Positions 31,830 to 42,930 of a stretch of 64,000 nucleotides of DNA are shown piece after piece. The DNA comes from Megascapheus bottae. Taxonomy: Eukaryota > Chordata > Mammalia > Rodentia > Geomyidae. A program made the position numbers and the translations under genes. Under the pieces are notes generated by a model. That model was not told the origin of the DNA, did not search any database, and saw only the letters and a list, made by a program, of their open reading frames with translations. Location: contig JANJXV010000129.1 in NCBI GenBank assembly GCA_024803745.1, positions 2,294,001 through 2,358,000 of the forward strand, in the 5' to 3' direction. Positions within the stretch are counted from its first letter, which is position 1; each line of letters begins with the position of its first letter.

Positions 31830-33851
31830 TAAAAGTCATTGCACATTTGTTCTATTCATTAGTTTTCTTTTCTTCTATGGGAATCAGGTTTGTGATGAAC
31901 ACAGAAGTATGCCTTCCAGGTCAAACACTTTCCACATTTGTAATATTCATAAGGTTTTTCTCTCCTATGTGCATTTTATACTTAGTCATGCGTTCATGAT
32001 GGATTTTTCATATTCTTATATTCATACGATTTTTATCCTGTGTCTGTGTGGTATCATGCAAACTCAACTATGAGTTCTTCAAAAAAATTTCCCTTTCATT
32101 TTATTCATAGGATTCTATCCTGTGGGTGTTTAGTGATGAATCTTGACTTGTGCCTTCTGGGGAAAAGACTGAACATTTGCTACATTCATTAAGGGTTTTA
32201 TCTTGTGTTGGTTCTGTGACACAAGCTGAGTTTTCTTCCACAGACTAAAATGTCTTTCCTATTTATTACATTGCTAAGGCTTCTCATATGTGTGAACTCT
32301 CTTATGCTTCCTGAAGGGTGAATACTGCACGAAAAACTTTCAACTTTGATTATATTCCTAAGGTTTCTAATATGTGTGAATTCTGTTATGCCTCCTGTAA
32401 TGTGACTTCCATCTGAAGGTCTTACCACATTTGATGCACTCGTACAGTTTCTCTCCTGTGTGTGTTCTCTGATGCAATGTGAGGGAAGACTTCCATTTGA
32501 AAGACATTCCACATCGGTTACATTCATAAGGTTTTTCTCCTGTTTGAATTGTCTTATGCATATTGAGGTTTGGCTTCTGTGTGAAGGACTTTCCACATAT
32601 GTTACACTCATAAGGTGTTTCTCCTGAGTATATTCTCTGATGAACATGGAGTTTTATCTTCCATTTGAAAGACTTTCCGCATTCACTACATGCATAAGTT
32701 TTCTCTCCTGTGTGTTTTCTATAATGCCCATCAAGATATGACTTCCACTTCAAGGTCTTTCCACATTTGTTGCACACATAAGGTTTCTCTCCTGTGTGTG
32801 TTGACGCAATTTGAGGGAAGATTTCTGTCGGAAAGACTTTACACATTGGTTACATTCATAAGGTTTCACTCCTGTGTGTATTCTCTGATGAACACGAAGT
32901 TTTCCCTTCGCTTGGAAAGACTTTCCACATTCATTACACTTATAAGATTTCTCTCCGGTGTGTGTTATTTGATGAACTCGAAGGTGTATCTTCTGGGTGA
33001 AAGACTTTTCTCATTTGTTACATTCATAAGGTTTCTCTTCTGTGTGTCTTCTCTGGTGCAAAGTGAGGTATGATTTCAGTCTAAAAGTCTTCCCACATTT
33101 ATCCCATTCATAAGATTTCTCTTCTGTGTGAGATCTCTGATGTGTGCTGAGAGCTGAATTCTGGGCAGAAATTTTATAACGTTCCTCATATTCATAAGGT
33201 TTGTCTTCTCTTGGAGATCGAGGTTGGAGCATCAGGTCTGACTTCTCAGAAATTAATTTTCACACTTGATGTACGCATCACATATCTCAGGATACTTGCT
33301 CTGAGGTATTGTAAGGCATATTTCATTACTGAAAGATTTCTCACATTCACTACATGTATGAGGAGTCTCTCCTGTGTACATTTTCGGATGTGTAGTGATG
33401 GTCGGTGTTAAGTACAATATTTTTCATCACACAGTACATTTAGCAGTTTTCCTCCCTCCTTGAAGAATTTTTTGGGTAGGGAGAACAGAATTATGATACT
33501 GCAGATCTTTTGGACTGTCACAATCATGAATAAAATGCTCTGAATATCCGATGGATTTTTTAAGAACAGGAGACATACGAGATCTATATGCAGCATGCAT
33601 CTCATCAGGCTTAGGAGACAGAAGCATGTTCTGACACTTAATGTACTCCTCAGTCCTCACCCCTAAGTTGTTACCGTTATTACTAATCAGCTCTAGATTA
33701 TGTGTAGAGCTCAAATTTAAAGTTCTTGCAAATCTCACATTTTCCTCCACTTCGATACTACTTTCAACTGCTACTTCACATAGACATTCATGTGGACTTT
33801 CCTGGCAAGTCTTGAACACATTTTCCATTACCTGGACATCTAAAATGAGTC
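31830..33851 (-). pseudogene. Last exon: linker and about 11-15 C2H2 fingers, disrupted
   Basis: After a TTTTTTTCTAG acceptor the linker encodes about 140 codons (GLILDVQVMENVFKTCQESP at its start). Fingers follow with 84-base spacing and HTGEKPY-type linkers. Recognisable ones, in order, are a frameshifted CDEKYC finger, CSECEKSF without His, YEYEERYK without Cys, one with WDKCGKTF (first Cys to Trp), CNK-stop-[18 protein letters not shown] (good), CNQCVKSF (frameshifted), then five in one frame (32774 to 32367): [16 protein letters not shown] ending HQRIY, CNICGKSF ending HKTIQ, CNRCGMSF and CIKCGKTF. In two of those five the last His is lost. Beyond 32367 several fingers survive only as fragments down to about 31830. 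Confidence 0.87.
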
Positions 33852-34271
33852 CTAGAAAAAAAGACACAAACATACATGAGATACAAATATTCCTTACTGT
33901 AAAGGTAATGACTTTACTTTCCCATCCTAAGTGTTAGATATTTTAAAATATAAAAGTGGAAAATGATTTGTGAGAAATATATGCTTTTCTCCCTAACATA
34001 TTAAGAAAATGATATTTTACAATGACCAATAATGTTTTTCTGTGTTTTAGTTCTCTTTTTATATCACAGGAAATATTTATTGAAATTACCCATCTATGTA
34101 TTGCTACAGTTTTAAGCTGAGTACTAACTATAGCATACCTGCAGCTGTTTTTTTGAAATACTGTTTTGTTTATACATTGAGGAATAGCTGCCTTTCTTTT
34201 ATTTTTGAGAAATAATCTAAATATTGTGCTGTTTGCATCCTTTTAAAACTTTCTTCTCTTTTCTTTTCTTT

Positions 34272-34420
34272 TTTTTATAGTTCATAGGCCTTGGCCCTGT
34301 CCCTGAACACTTCAGCAGAAGACTATAACCCTTATCCTTGAGCTACAGCCCCACATACTCTTTTCTAGAGTTAACTACAGATAAGAGTCTCAGGTCCTGA
34401 GTAGCAGATAGGATTACCTT
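34272..34420 (-). repeat. SINE, 7SL-Geo fragment within intron
   Basis: GAACACTTCAGCAGAAGACT, then CTTGAGCTACAGCCCCACAT, then GAGTTAACTACAGATAAGAG, minus strand. Confidence 0.65.
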
Positions 34421-34764
34421 AGCCAGTTTCAATGCTGTTTGCTTATTAAGCATTAAGTGAGGAACACGAATTTTTTCTAGATTCAGCGGCCACAAGTTTG
34501 GTGTATATGTCTGTTTGCCTTTGATCCAAGCAAGAACGATTCTTGAGAGTAAGGACTTACACCTATATCCGTTCAGTTACAACTTCTCACTAAAGTCTCA
34601 ATTTAGGTATTTGTGGGAATTTTGAAATTTGTTTCTTTCCATTTGAAGACTTATAAAAATTCCTTTTCTAACACTCCTGTCCCTCAGAACCATGGAAGAC
34701 CAGAAAATCCCCAGCTCATTGTCTAGTTAATTTTCTTATGTTGATTGAAACTTTGTTGTTTTTC

Positions 34765-34948
34765 TTTTCCTTCCATTCCTGGGTTTAAACTTATGACCTA
34801 ACCACTGTCCTTGGGTTTTCCCAAGACTAGAACCCTACCAATGAAGTCATTACTTCTGGCTTTTTCTATGTATGTGGTAATAAGGAATCAAACCTCTGTC
34901 TTTGTGCATGCTAGGCAAGCACTCTACCACTAGGCTCAATTTCTGGTG
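34765..34948 (-). repeat. SINE, IDL-Geo within intron
   Basis: CCATTCCTGGGTTTAAACTT, then TTCTGGCTTTTTCTATGTAT, then GCTAGGCAAGCACTCTACCA, minus strand. Confidence 0.8.
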
Positions 34949-35081
34949 CAAAGATCTGGTTCTGAATACCAGTCTCTTCCTACCAGCAAAAAGATATTAT
35001 CCTTATCAGAGAATAATGCCCTGACTTATTCCTTGTTTGCTCAATCATTTATAGTCTTAGTTTTAAAGAAATGAAAGATCA

Positions 35082-35082
<1 letters not shown>

Positions 35083-35112
<30 letters not shown>

Positions 35113-35144
35113 TTTCCTTCCTTCCCTCTTTCTTCCCTCTTTCT

Positions 35145-35199
<55 letters not shown>

Positions 35200-35224
35200 G
35201 TCTTTCTGTCTTTCTTTCTTTCTT
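35083..35224 (+). repeat. (TTTC)n microsatellite
   Basis: About 140 bases of TTTC/CTTC units in the intron between the KRAB-B and finger exons. It sits next to the A-tail side of the following minus-strand SINE. Confidence 0.97.
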
Positions 35225-35452
35225 GTTTTGTAGTCATGGGACTTGAATTCTAGACCTGGATGTTCTTCCTGAGCTCTTCAGCTCAAGGCTACTGCCCTAT
35301 GTCTTTAGCCTCAACCCTACTTCTCATTTTCTATTGGTTCATTGGAGAGAAGAGTCTAAGGTATTTTTGTGATAGGTCAGTCTTTGAACCTTGATCCTCA
35401 GATCTCAGCCTCCTAAGTAGCTAGGATTACAGGCATGAGCCACGGGCTCCTG
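35225..35452 (-). repeat. SINE, 7SL-like + Geo dimer within intron
   Basis: GTAGTCATGGGACTTGAATT to CTAGGATTACAGGCATGAGC. A full copy. Confidence 0.85.
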
Positions 35453-35562
35453 GCTTTCTCATTTTATTTTGTTTCACAGTGATTTCTACAGAGAAATCTA
35501 ACTTTAACTCTACTGCCACATAGAATTCGTCATATCACCCTATGATTCTTGGTGCCCGGGGT

Positions 35563-35715
35563 TTGGGCTAGCATGCACAAAGACCTGGTTCAGTTCCTTG
35601 CTACTACATACAAAGAAAAAGCCAGAAGTGGTGCTATGACTCAAGAAGTAGAGAGCTAGCCTTGAGAAAACCTAAGGACCATGCTCAGTCCCTGAGACCA
35701 GGCATAGGATTGGGA
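35563..35715 (+). repeat. SINE, IDL-Geo within intron
   Basis: TTTGGGCTAGCATGCACAAA, then CAGAAGTGGTGCTATGACTC, then GGCATAGGATTGGGAAAAG. Confidence 0.8.
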
Positions 35716-35867
35716 AAAGAAAATGATTCTTGATTCATTCACAAAGAATTCCATAGGTTCCACACAGGATTTAGGGTAACTAAGAATATTATTGATCTGT
35801 ACATCACAACATGAACTTACCAATGGGGCTCAGGCTCCAACATCAATATGAAGATGCATTCACTCAC

Positions 35868-35957
35868 CTGTGATATTCTTGTCAGAGGAATTTCCTATCC
35901 AGAGTTCTGCACAGTGCTCTAGCTTGTCAATTAATACAGGTTTGGGAACACAGGGAC
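35868..35957 (-). pseudogene. KRAB-B box exon of the zinc-finger pseudogene
   Basis: Between a TTTATAG acceptor and an ATCACAG|GTGAGTG donor the minus strand is open for 90 bases. Read in phase 1 from the A-box exon it gives CVPKPVLIDKLEHCAELW, a KRAB-B box (normally CVSKPELI, then KLEQG-EPW), followed by IGNSSDKNIT. It keeps the frame to the finger exon. The exon itself is intact; the call as pseudogene comes from the finger exon. Confidence 0.85.
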
Positions 35958-36111
35958 CTATAAATTAGAAACAGTAGAGAATTATTGCTTATGCTGTGTC
36001 ATCATTGCTTTAAGTTCACAGACATCCTACTCACAAGTTATCTATTAAATCTTTTTTCTCATTTCTCACTGGCTCCATGGTTGACTTTTCCCCAGCTCTG
36101 GATTCATTTTG

Positions 36112-36380
36112 TATGGCATAAACTTAGCTGTCTTGCTCAAGGCTAGAAAAATACCAGTTTGAGTCCCAGCTCCACTTACATGCATAGGTCTTCATGCATG
36201 CTAGGCAAGCACTCAACCACAAAGTCAAACTCTTGACACTCCACTAACATTTTTGAGGGGTTACTTGGAGTTATAGAGTTTCATGGCAATTTTTATGCCA
36301 TTGCTGGCTTCAAATTAGAATTCTTAGATTTCTTCCTCCTGAATATTTTAAGATTACAGGCATGAAACATTGCACCTAGT
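36112..36380 (-). repeat. Two SINE fragments within intron
   Basis: 36112-36225 is an ID-like piece (GCATGCTAGGCAAGCACTCA). 36255-36380 is a 7SL-like piece (AGATTACAGGCATGAAACAT). Minus strand. Confidence 0.6.
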
Positions 36381-36634
36381 GCCAGGTTTCCATTATAAAC
36401 TCACTGTTTAGTGATGTGTAGATCCTATTTCCAATAATGATATATATTCTATTCTGGATGGTTTATCCACTTACAATTACTGTGTAAGTTTGGAATGTCG
36501 TCTCCATTAGAGGAAACATAATTTAGAACTGTTTTCAAAGTATCCCGAAGGTATCCTGAAGAATGAGTACAAAATTACCTTAGGTTTTCTTTAGAAAGTA
36601 ATGATACTTCTCAGGGCCTGGAATCTTTCATTTA

Positions 36635-36910
<276 letters not shown>

Positions 36911-36982
36911 TTATTCTTTTTTTTGTTGGAATTGTATTCATTTACTTAAATCTTTAGACTTACATGAAATATTGACCTGAAA

Positions 36983-37173
36983 AGTTTAGGGATGGTGCCT
37001 AGGCCCAGAGTTCAAGTCCCAAGACCCACAAAAAAATAAAAAGGCAAGCCACGTGTTGGTGGCTCACGCCTGTCATCCTAGCTACTCAGGAGACTGACAT
37101 CTGAGGACCATGGTTCAAAGCCAGCCTAGCACAAAATTCCATGAGACTCCTTTCCAATTAACCACCATAAAAT
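36983..37173 (+). repeat. SINE fragments (copy-B counterpart of 363-552)
   Basis: Same Geo right half and 7SL-like left half as in copy A (GGTGGCTCACGCCTGTCATC). Confidence 0.8.
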
Positions 37174-37412
37174 GTTTAATGGCTTGTGGCATATCATGGT
37201 AGAGCAATTGTGGTATCGAAAAAATACGTCGGGGGAGTAGATTTAGGTTATAAATGGAATTATTCCATTGAAAAGGAACTACATTATATGATGACATATG
37301 CTGGTACTCTGAGAATATTGCAAAATCTTAGGGTATCAAGTAATAATACTGTGAAGTACACCCAGAATGTTAATGTTCTATGGCTGGCATAATAATCACT
37401 TGGGGAAGAAAC

Positions 37413-37665
37413 TTTTTTTTCTTTTTTTTTGGCTGGGTGATTTGTAAGGCTTGAACTCTGGGCCTGGGCACTGTCCTGAGCTCTTCAACTCAAGGCTATC
37501 ACCCTACCTATGAAGCCACAGTGCCATTTCCCATATTCTAGTGGTTAACTGTAGATGAGAGTCTCATAGACTTTCTAATGCCCAGGCTGGCTTTGAACCA
37601 AATCTTTAGATATCAGCCTGATATCTGAGTAGCTAGGATTACAGGTAGAAGTCACTGCACCTGGC
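37413..37665 (-). repeat. SINE, 7SL-like + Geo dimer (copy B)
   Basis: Counterpart of 794-1046; the T-run differs by one or two bases. Confidence 0.85.
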
Positions 37666-37892
37666 AAGAAATTTATTTCTTGCTGTTTTATACTACAAAT
37701 TTACTGTATGTTTTACTTTTTCAAAAAGTCTGAGGATGACCTTTGTTCTGTATATAATGAGAAGAGGGGTAGGGAGCTGTGAGCAGAAGAACTGAGGGGC
37801 AATATTCAGGGTAGTCCAATAGCCTTAAACTAAAGAGCTCACTGCCCAAGGTCCAAGCCCCATGACTTTCCCCACTACCCCACAAAAAAAGG

Positions 37893-38653
37893 GAAAAAAA
37901 TTGGAGATTGGAGAGGATTTTCTAAAAAGAATATATAGAAATAGTAGTTCAAAATGTAGAAAGAAGTTCAATATTAACAGTCATGAGAAAAATTAAAATT
38001 ACAATGAAATCATTACTTTAAATATGTTAATATAAATATAATTTTAAACTAAAAGATGCACATACACACACACAAACACACACACATACACACATACAAA
38101 AAAAACAACTTTCAAAGTCTAACTATTACTGGGAAGGTAGTGAGAAGAAGTAGAACTTTGGAATAGTTCTACAAGGAATATAAAACAATCAAAAATTGCG
38201 TGGAGAGTGCTAAAAAAGTACTAAATATGGAATTACATAGAAATATGGTCCAACACTTCTATTTCTAGATTTGTACCTAATGGAAGAGAAAGCAGAGACT
38301 AGAACAAATATGTGGAGAATCCATTCACAACTATTAATAATAATCCAAAGATAGATATATGCAAAACAATGCATTGAAAAGGAAGAACATTTTACTATAT
38401 TTTACAGATGAATCTTGATTACAGTAAACTAAAAATACAGCAGTCATAAAGGAAGAGCTAGCGTATGTTTTCCCTTCCAGAGCTTCCAAGGATCAACAAA
38501 CCCTTAGAGCCAAAAAGCAGGATGGTTCCAGAGAATGGAGTAGAGAGGAACAGGAGCTGAATGTTTAATGATTATACATGGAAGATGAAAATTGCTCTAG
38601 ATGGGTAGAATGAAGAGAGAACTGTACCCTAAACAATGGTTATGTAGCCACAC
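37893..38653. other. AT-rich spacer with a CA stretch (copy B)
   Basis: Counterpart of 1274-2029. No gene. The CA-rich microsatellite is at about 38058-38100. Confidence 0.5.
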
Positions 38654-38753
38654 AGGATGGGACACACCTATACTCCCTGATCTTGGGAAACTCAAGAAGG
38701 ATTTCTAGCCAACCTGGATGCATGGAAAGATCTATCATAAAAACTAATGTGGA

Positions 38754-39200
38754 GGGGCTGGGAGTTTGGCATAGTTGTAGAGTGCTTGTATGAAGACAAA
38801 GGTTCAATTCCGCAGTACCACATACACAGAAAAAACCAGAAGTAGTGCTGTGGCTCAAGTAGAAGATCACTAGGCTTGAGGAAAGCTGAAGGACAGTGCT
38901 CAGACCGAGTTCCAGCAAAAGGGCTTGTTTAAAAAAAATCCAGAAAGCTGAGCATGATGGGGTGGTGGCTCACTTCTATAATCCTAGCTACTCAGGAGGC
39001 TGAGATCTGAGGATCAAGGTTTAAAGCCATCCTGGCACAAAAAGACCTGAGACTCTTATCTCCAATTTACTTTTAGAAAATGGGAAGTGGGGCTTGGCTC
39101 CAGGGTAAAGTGGTAGCCTGGAGCTGAAGAGCTCAGGGATAGTGCCCAGGCTGAGTTCAAGATCTATGACCCACCAAAAAAAAAAAACAAAAAACAAAAA
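38754..39200 (+). repeat. IDL-Geo SINE followed by 7SL-Geo SINE (copy B)
   Basis: 38754-38937 is IDL-Geo and 38945-39200 the 7SL-like dimer: counterparts of 2130-2316 and 2320-2571. Confidence 0.85.
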
Positions 39201-39636
39201 ATAATATGGAAAACTTTGGATTCTGTGAATTTTATCAGGAATATAAATGTTTTTTTGCTTTTGAAATAAATTGTTTGGAAATATTTTAAAAGTTTTTACC
39301 TAGAAATGTACACTACAAATGGAATTAATAACAAACACAAAATATGAGAAAGATACAAATTATCACAATATGGGTATCCTGCTTCTGTATCTTTCACTGA
39401 CTCCTGTTCAAATGAGTCACATATTCTGAATCATTTCTCCCAGTCGATATATGCCACACCTGTTAGCTTGTACTGAACTTCTTGGAAAATCAAAAGCAAA
39501 TACTAAGCAAATGTGTGTTAGCTTTTGTCAACAGTGATATTTCAAATATAAATCCCTACTCATTGCATTATTTAATATCAATGCCGGAATCTAACTTACA
39601 CTGGCAGAATCTTCAATCTTTTGAGAATCTTCAAAA

Positions 39637-41453
39637 GGGTGTGTAAATATTTAGGATCGTTATGTCTTCCGGGAGGAAAGATCCCTTTAGTAGTATGTAG
39701 TAACCTTCTTTGTCTTTTCTTACTAATTTTAGTTTGAAGTCTATTGTATCTGATAGGAGGATGGCAACTCCAGCCTGTTTATGGGGGCAGTTAGCTTGAT
39801 AGAGTTTATTCCAACCTCTCACTTTCAAAAGATGATTGTTTTTGGGTAAGATGTGTCTCTTGAAGACAGCAGAACGATGGCTCTTGCTTTTTGTTCCAAC
39901 TAGACAGAATATGCAATTTAATTGGAGAGTTAAGTCCATTGATATTGAGAGTTAGGATTGAGAGATATTTATTAGTTCCTACCATTTTGAAAAGCTTTTA
40001 GTAGGGCCTGTGTCTTGACAGTTCTTGTGGTCCTTAGATGGTATGCTGTTTAGGTGCCATTTCTTTCCCTATATTGCATTTATTTTGGTTTTCTATGTAT
40101 AGAGCATCTTTGAGAATTCTCTGTAGTGTTGGTTTTGTTTCGACATATTGTTGCAACTATTCCCTGGAATGGAATGTTTTTATTGTTCCCTCAGTTATGA
40201 ATGAGAGCTTAGCTGGCTACAGTATTCTTGGTTGGTAGTTATTTGATTTAAGGGCATGACATATATGCTTCCAGTCACTTCGTGCTTGCATGGTCTCTGC
40301 TGAGAAATCTGGGGTTATTCTGATTGGTTTGCCTTTATAGGTTACTGATCCCTTTTCCCTGGCTGCCTTTAGGATCTTTCCTTTCGTTTCTATTGATCCA
40401 GTACGGATCACAATGTGGCGGTGGCATGTTCTTTTCTGGTCAGGTCTGTTTGGGTTTCTAAAAGCTTCTCGTATCTGGATGGGCCTGCCCTTCTGGATAT
40501 TTGGGAAATTCTCTGAGATGATTCCCTGAAGTATATTTCCAATACCATTGACCTCTTTCTCCACGCCCTCCTCAATACCAACTAGCCTTAAATTAGGCTT
40601 CCTAATTGCATCTTGGATCTCCTTAAGCGCTCTCTCATATTTCCTAGATTTGGATTGACTCATTCTCTGTTCTTTCTCTATAATAACTAAATTATCTTCA
40701 GCCCCGGAAATTCTCTCCTCTGCATTGCCTAACCTGCTATCAAAGCTATCTACTTTATTTTTCATCTCCCTTGCTTCTAATTGTTCATTTTTGATGCCTT
40801 GCATCTCCTGATTTTGATCATGTATGGATTTCTTTATCTCCTTGATTTCCTTTTGAGTGGTTATCTCAGTAGCTTTATTTTCTTTGGACATTTGCTGGAG
40901 TTTGGTCCCGTTTTTATTTGTGGATTCTATGAATTCATCCATTTTTCTTTGAAAAACCTTTATTATGGCCTCCTTTATGGCTTCTTCTTTTTCACTTATC
41001 ACCTTGTTTTTGCTTTCCTCTTGTTCAGCTATGGCTTCCTCCATTATCTCTTTCTTTATATCTTCACGTTTTCCATTAATGATGTTTATCAATTGCATTT
41101 GTGTAGCACTTGGAAGACTCTGGTCTAGGTTTGCCAGTGACTGTTCCATTGTCTGTTTGCATTGGGTGGGTGATGTTGATTCCTGATTTGACATTTTTCT
41201 TGAGTTTCTTGTTCTGCCCATTTGAAAATGGGAGCAAGATTACTACTAAATACGATTACAGTTTTTCAGATATAAGCAACCTAGACCTCTGTAGCTGGCA
41301 GACACTAGATGTTCAGAAGTTTTCATTGGTATTATCACTCTTTCTTTTTCTGCACTTACAGACCAATCTAATACAACCACTGATAAGCGATTTACACCCA
41401 AAAAATAAGCCTCTCAATCCAATCTCTATTGTCTTTAAGTCCCTCTGAGCCTA
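39637..41453 (-). mobile_element. L1 fragment B1: part 5'UTR, ORF1, start of ORF2
   Basis: Orthologue of L1 fragment A1. ORF2 starts at ATG 39985 and breaks at 39637, the same place as in copy A. The 5'UTR is cut short at about 41453 (CTCTGAGCCTAG) and joined to CATATTTGAGTAC, which in copy A lies 5 kb further on. The junction shares the bases TAG with both parents, a microhomology typical of a deletion. Confidence 0.88.
40034..41221 (-). pseudogene. L1 ORF1 with an early stop, copy B
   Basis: Opens MGRTRNSRKMSNQES at 41221 and is open for 334 codons to a TAG at 40217. The frame continues past the TAG to a TAA at 40034, 48 bases before the ORF2 ATG at 39985, the usual L1 ORF1-ORF2 spacing. 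Coiled-coil region, then LRLVGIEEG and RPIQIREAFR. It differs from the copy-A ORF1 by a dozen or so residues. The shared TAG shows it was already disabled before duplication. Confidence 0.82.
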
Positions 41454-42930
41454 GCATATTTGAGTACAAAGTTTGGAAAGTATTAGTATGAAACATATGT
41501 GTTGCTGAACGACTAGCTCTTAGCCCAACCAGTGGCCTCACAGTGGACCATGAGATGGATCTGTTTTTCGTGTCTACGTTGAGGGAAAGGGGTATTTCAC
41601 AAGATGCAGAAGCGAAGATTTCAGAAGCAAATGCTGTGAGTGAATTAGCTCATTAAAAGCATTTTTATTTTCCTTTATCTTTCTGCCAGTCTTGGGGCTT
41701 GAATTCAGGGACTGAGCACTGTCCTCGGGTTTTCTCAAGTCTAGCCCTCTGCCACTTGTGCCACAGTGCCACATCTAGATTTTCTATCTATGTGATACTG
41801 AGCAATCAAACCCAGATCTTCATGGATGCCTGTCAAGCACTCTACCACTATGCCAAACTCTCAACCCTGACATAGTAATTATAAAGTCATCATCATCATC
41901 ATCATATCCAAATATCTTTTCTCCTACAAAGAATGAACACTTGACTGTGTCTAATGCTTTTTTTTAATTTCACTAATTCTTCTGTGTTTTTCCCTCTTGC
42001 ATTTTTTACACTTGACAGCAAAGCTAATCATCAGGAAAAAATTGATTAGGATACAGAAACCTAATAATATCCTAGTAGATTGATGTCAAAAATATGTGCA
42101 AGATGCCCTGTGTTTCACCTAGTGGTACAGTACTTGGCTACCAAGCAAAAAGGCTCAGGTTGGATTCCTCATTACCACATACATAGAAAACGCTGCAAGT
42201 GGTGCTGTGGCTCGGTGGGAGAGCTAAAGCCTAAAGAAAGCCCAAGAACAATGTTCACACTCTGAAGTCAAGTCCCAAGACTAGCAAAAACAAAAAAAAA
42301 TTCGACAAGGGGCAAAATGCAGGCAGAGAAGGCACTGTGAAGCAAATATTTTGTAAAGGATGAGGGCAATATTGACCCTTAAGTTTGGATCTTACCTAAG
42401 AAAGGCTCCTTGAGCCTGACACCAGACTTGTAGTTGGGCCTAGTGGAAGACATTGGGATTGGACAAATAAGGTGTACTGTTTACTACATCCACATGTATA
42501 TTGTGAGATTGGAGGAGATGTTCAGCCTCCAGTATGTCTCTGGTGAGGTCTTTTGTGAGCAAGGATCTTTGGTCATTGGGCCCTGAAAGGTGACCCTGCC
42601 TCCCTCACAATGGAACAGAATATGGAACCCTGGTAACCAAGCCACTGTAACTAACAACCAGCTCAAGCGAGCTCACTTGGCCTGTGGCTCAGGAGGAAGA
42701 AAGATGTTGCTGTGCTGTTGCCAAAGGTCAGGAAACTCGAGTCTCAGGCATGGAAGTTGTGGATGTCTTACTTGAAGATGTACATGCTAGATCATTGCCA
42801 AGCCACAAATCCAGTATAACAGAACTTTCTCTAAGAAGAAGGCCAGGAAAATCCAGGGCAACCAGATGAGGTAAATTTCTAAGAAGAAATGTATTTGACC
42901 CCATCATCCTCCCCACACACTACAACTTTC
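41454..42930 (+). repeat. Three-copy segment, copy in B
   Basis: Counterpart of 9854-11326, with the SINEs at 41681-41870 (minus) and 42104-42290 (plus). The inverted homologue is 23035-24385. Open frames such as CCAVAKGQETRVSGM are preserved from copy A, but no known domain is visible. Confidence 0.8.

Noticed and set aside
32198..32647. 149-codon minus-strand frame overlapping the zinc fingers
   Set aside because: It is an out-of-frame shadow of the finger array. The C2H2 frame at 32367-32846 has the Cys/His spacing and HTGEKP linkers. Some HTGEK-like remains past 32367 fall in this frame only because of frameshifts.
32690..33411. Plus-strand frames opposite the zinc fingers and linker
   Set aside because: They are antisense to the finger-linker periodicity and have no domain of their own.
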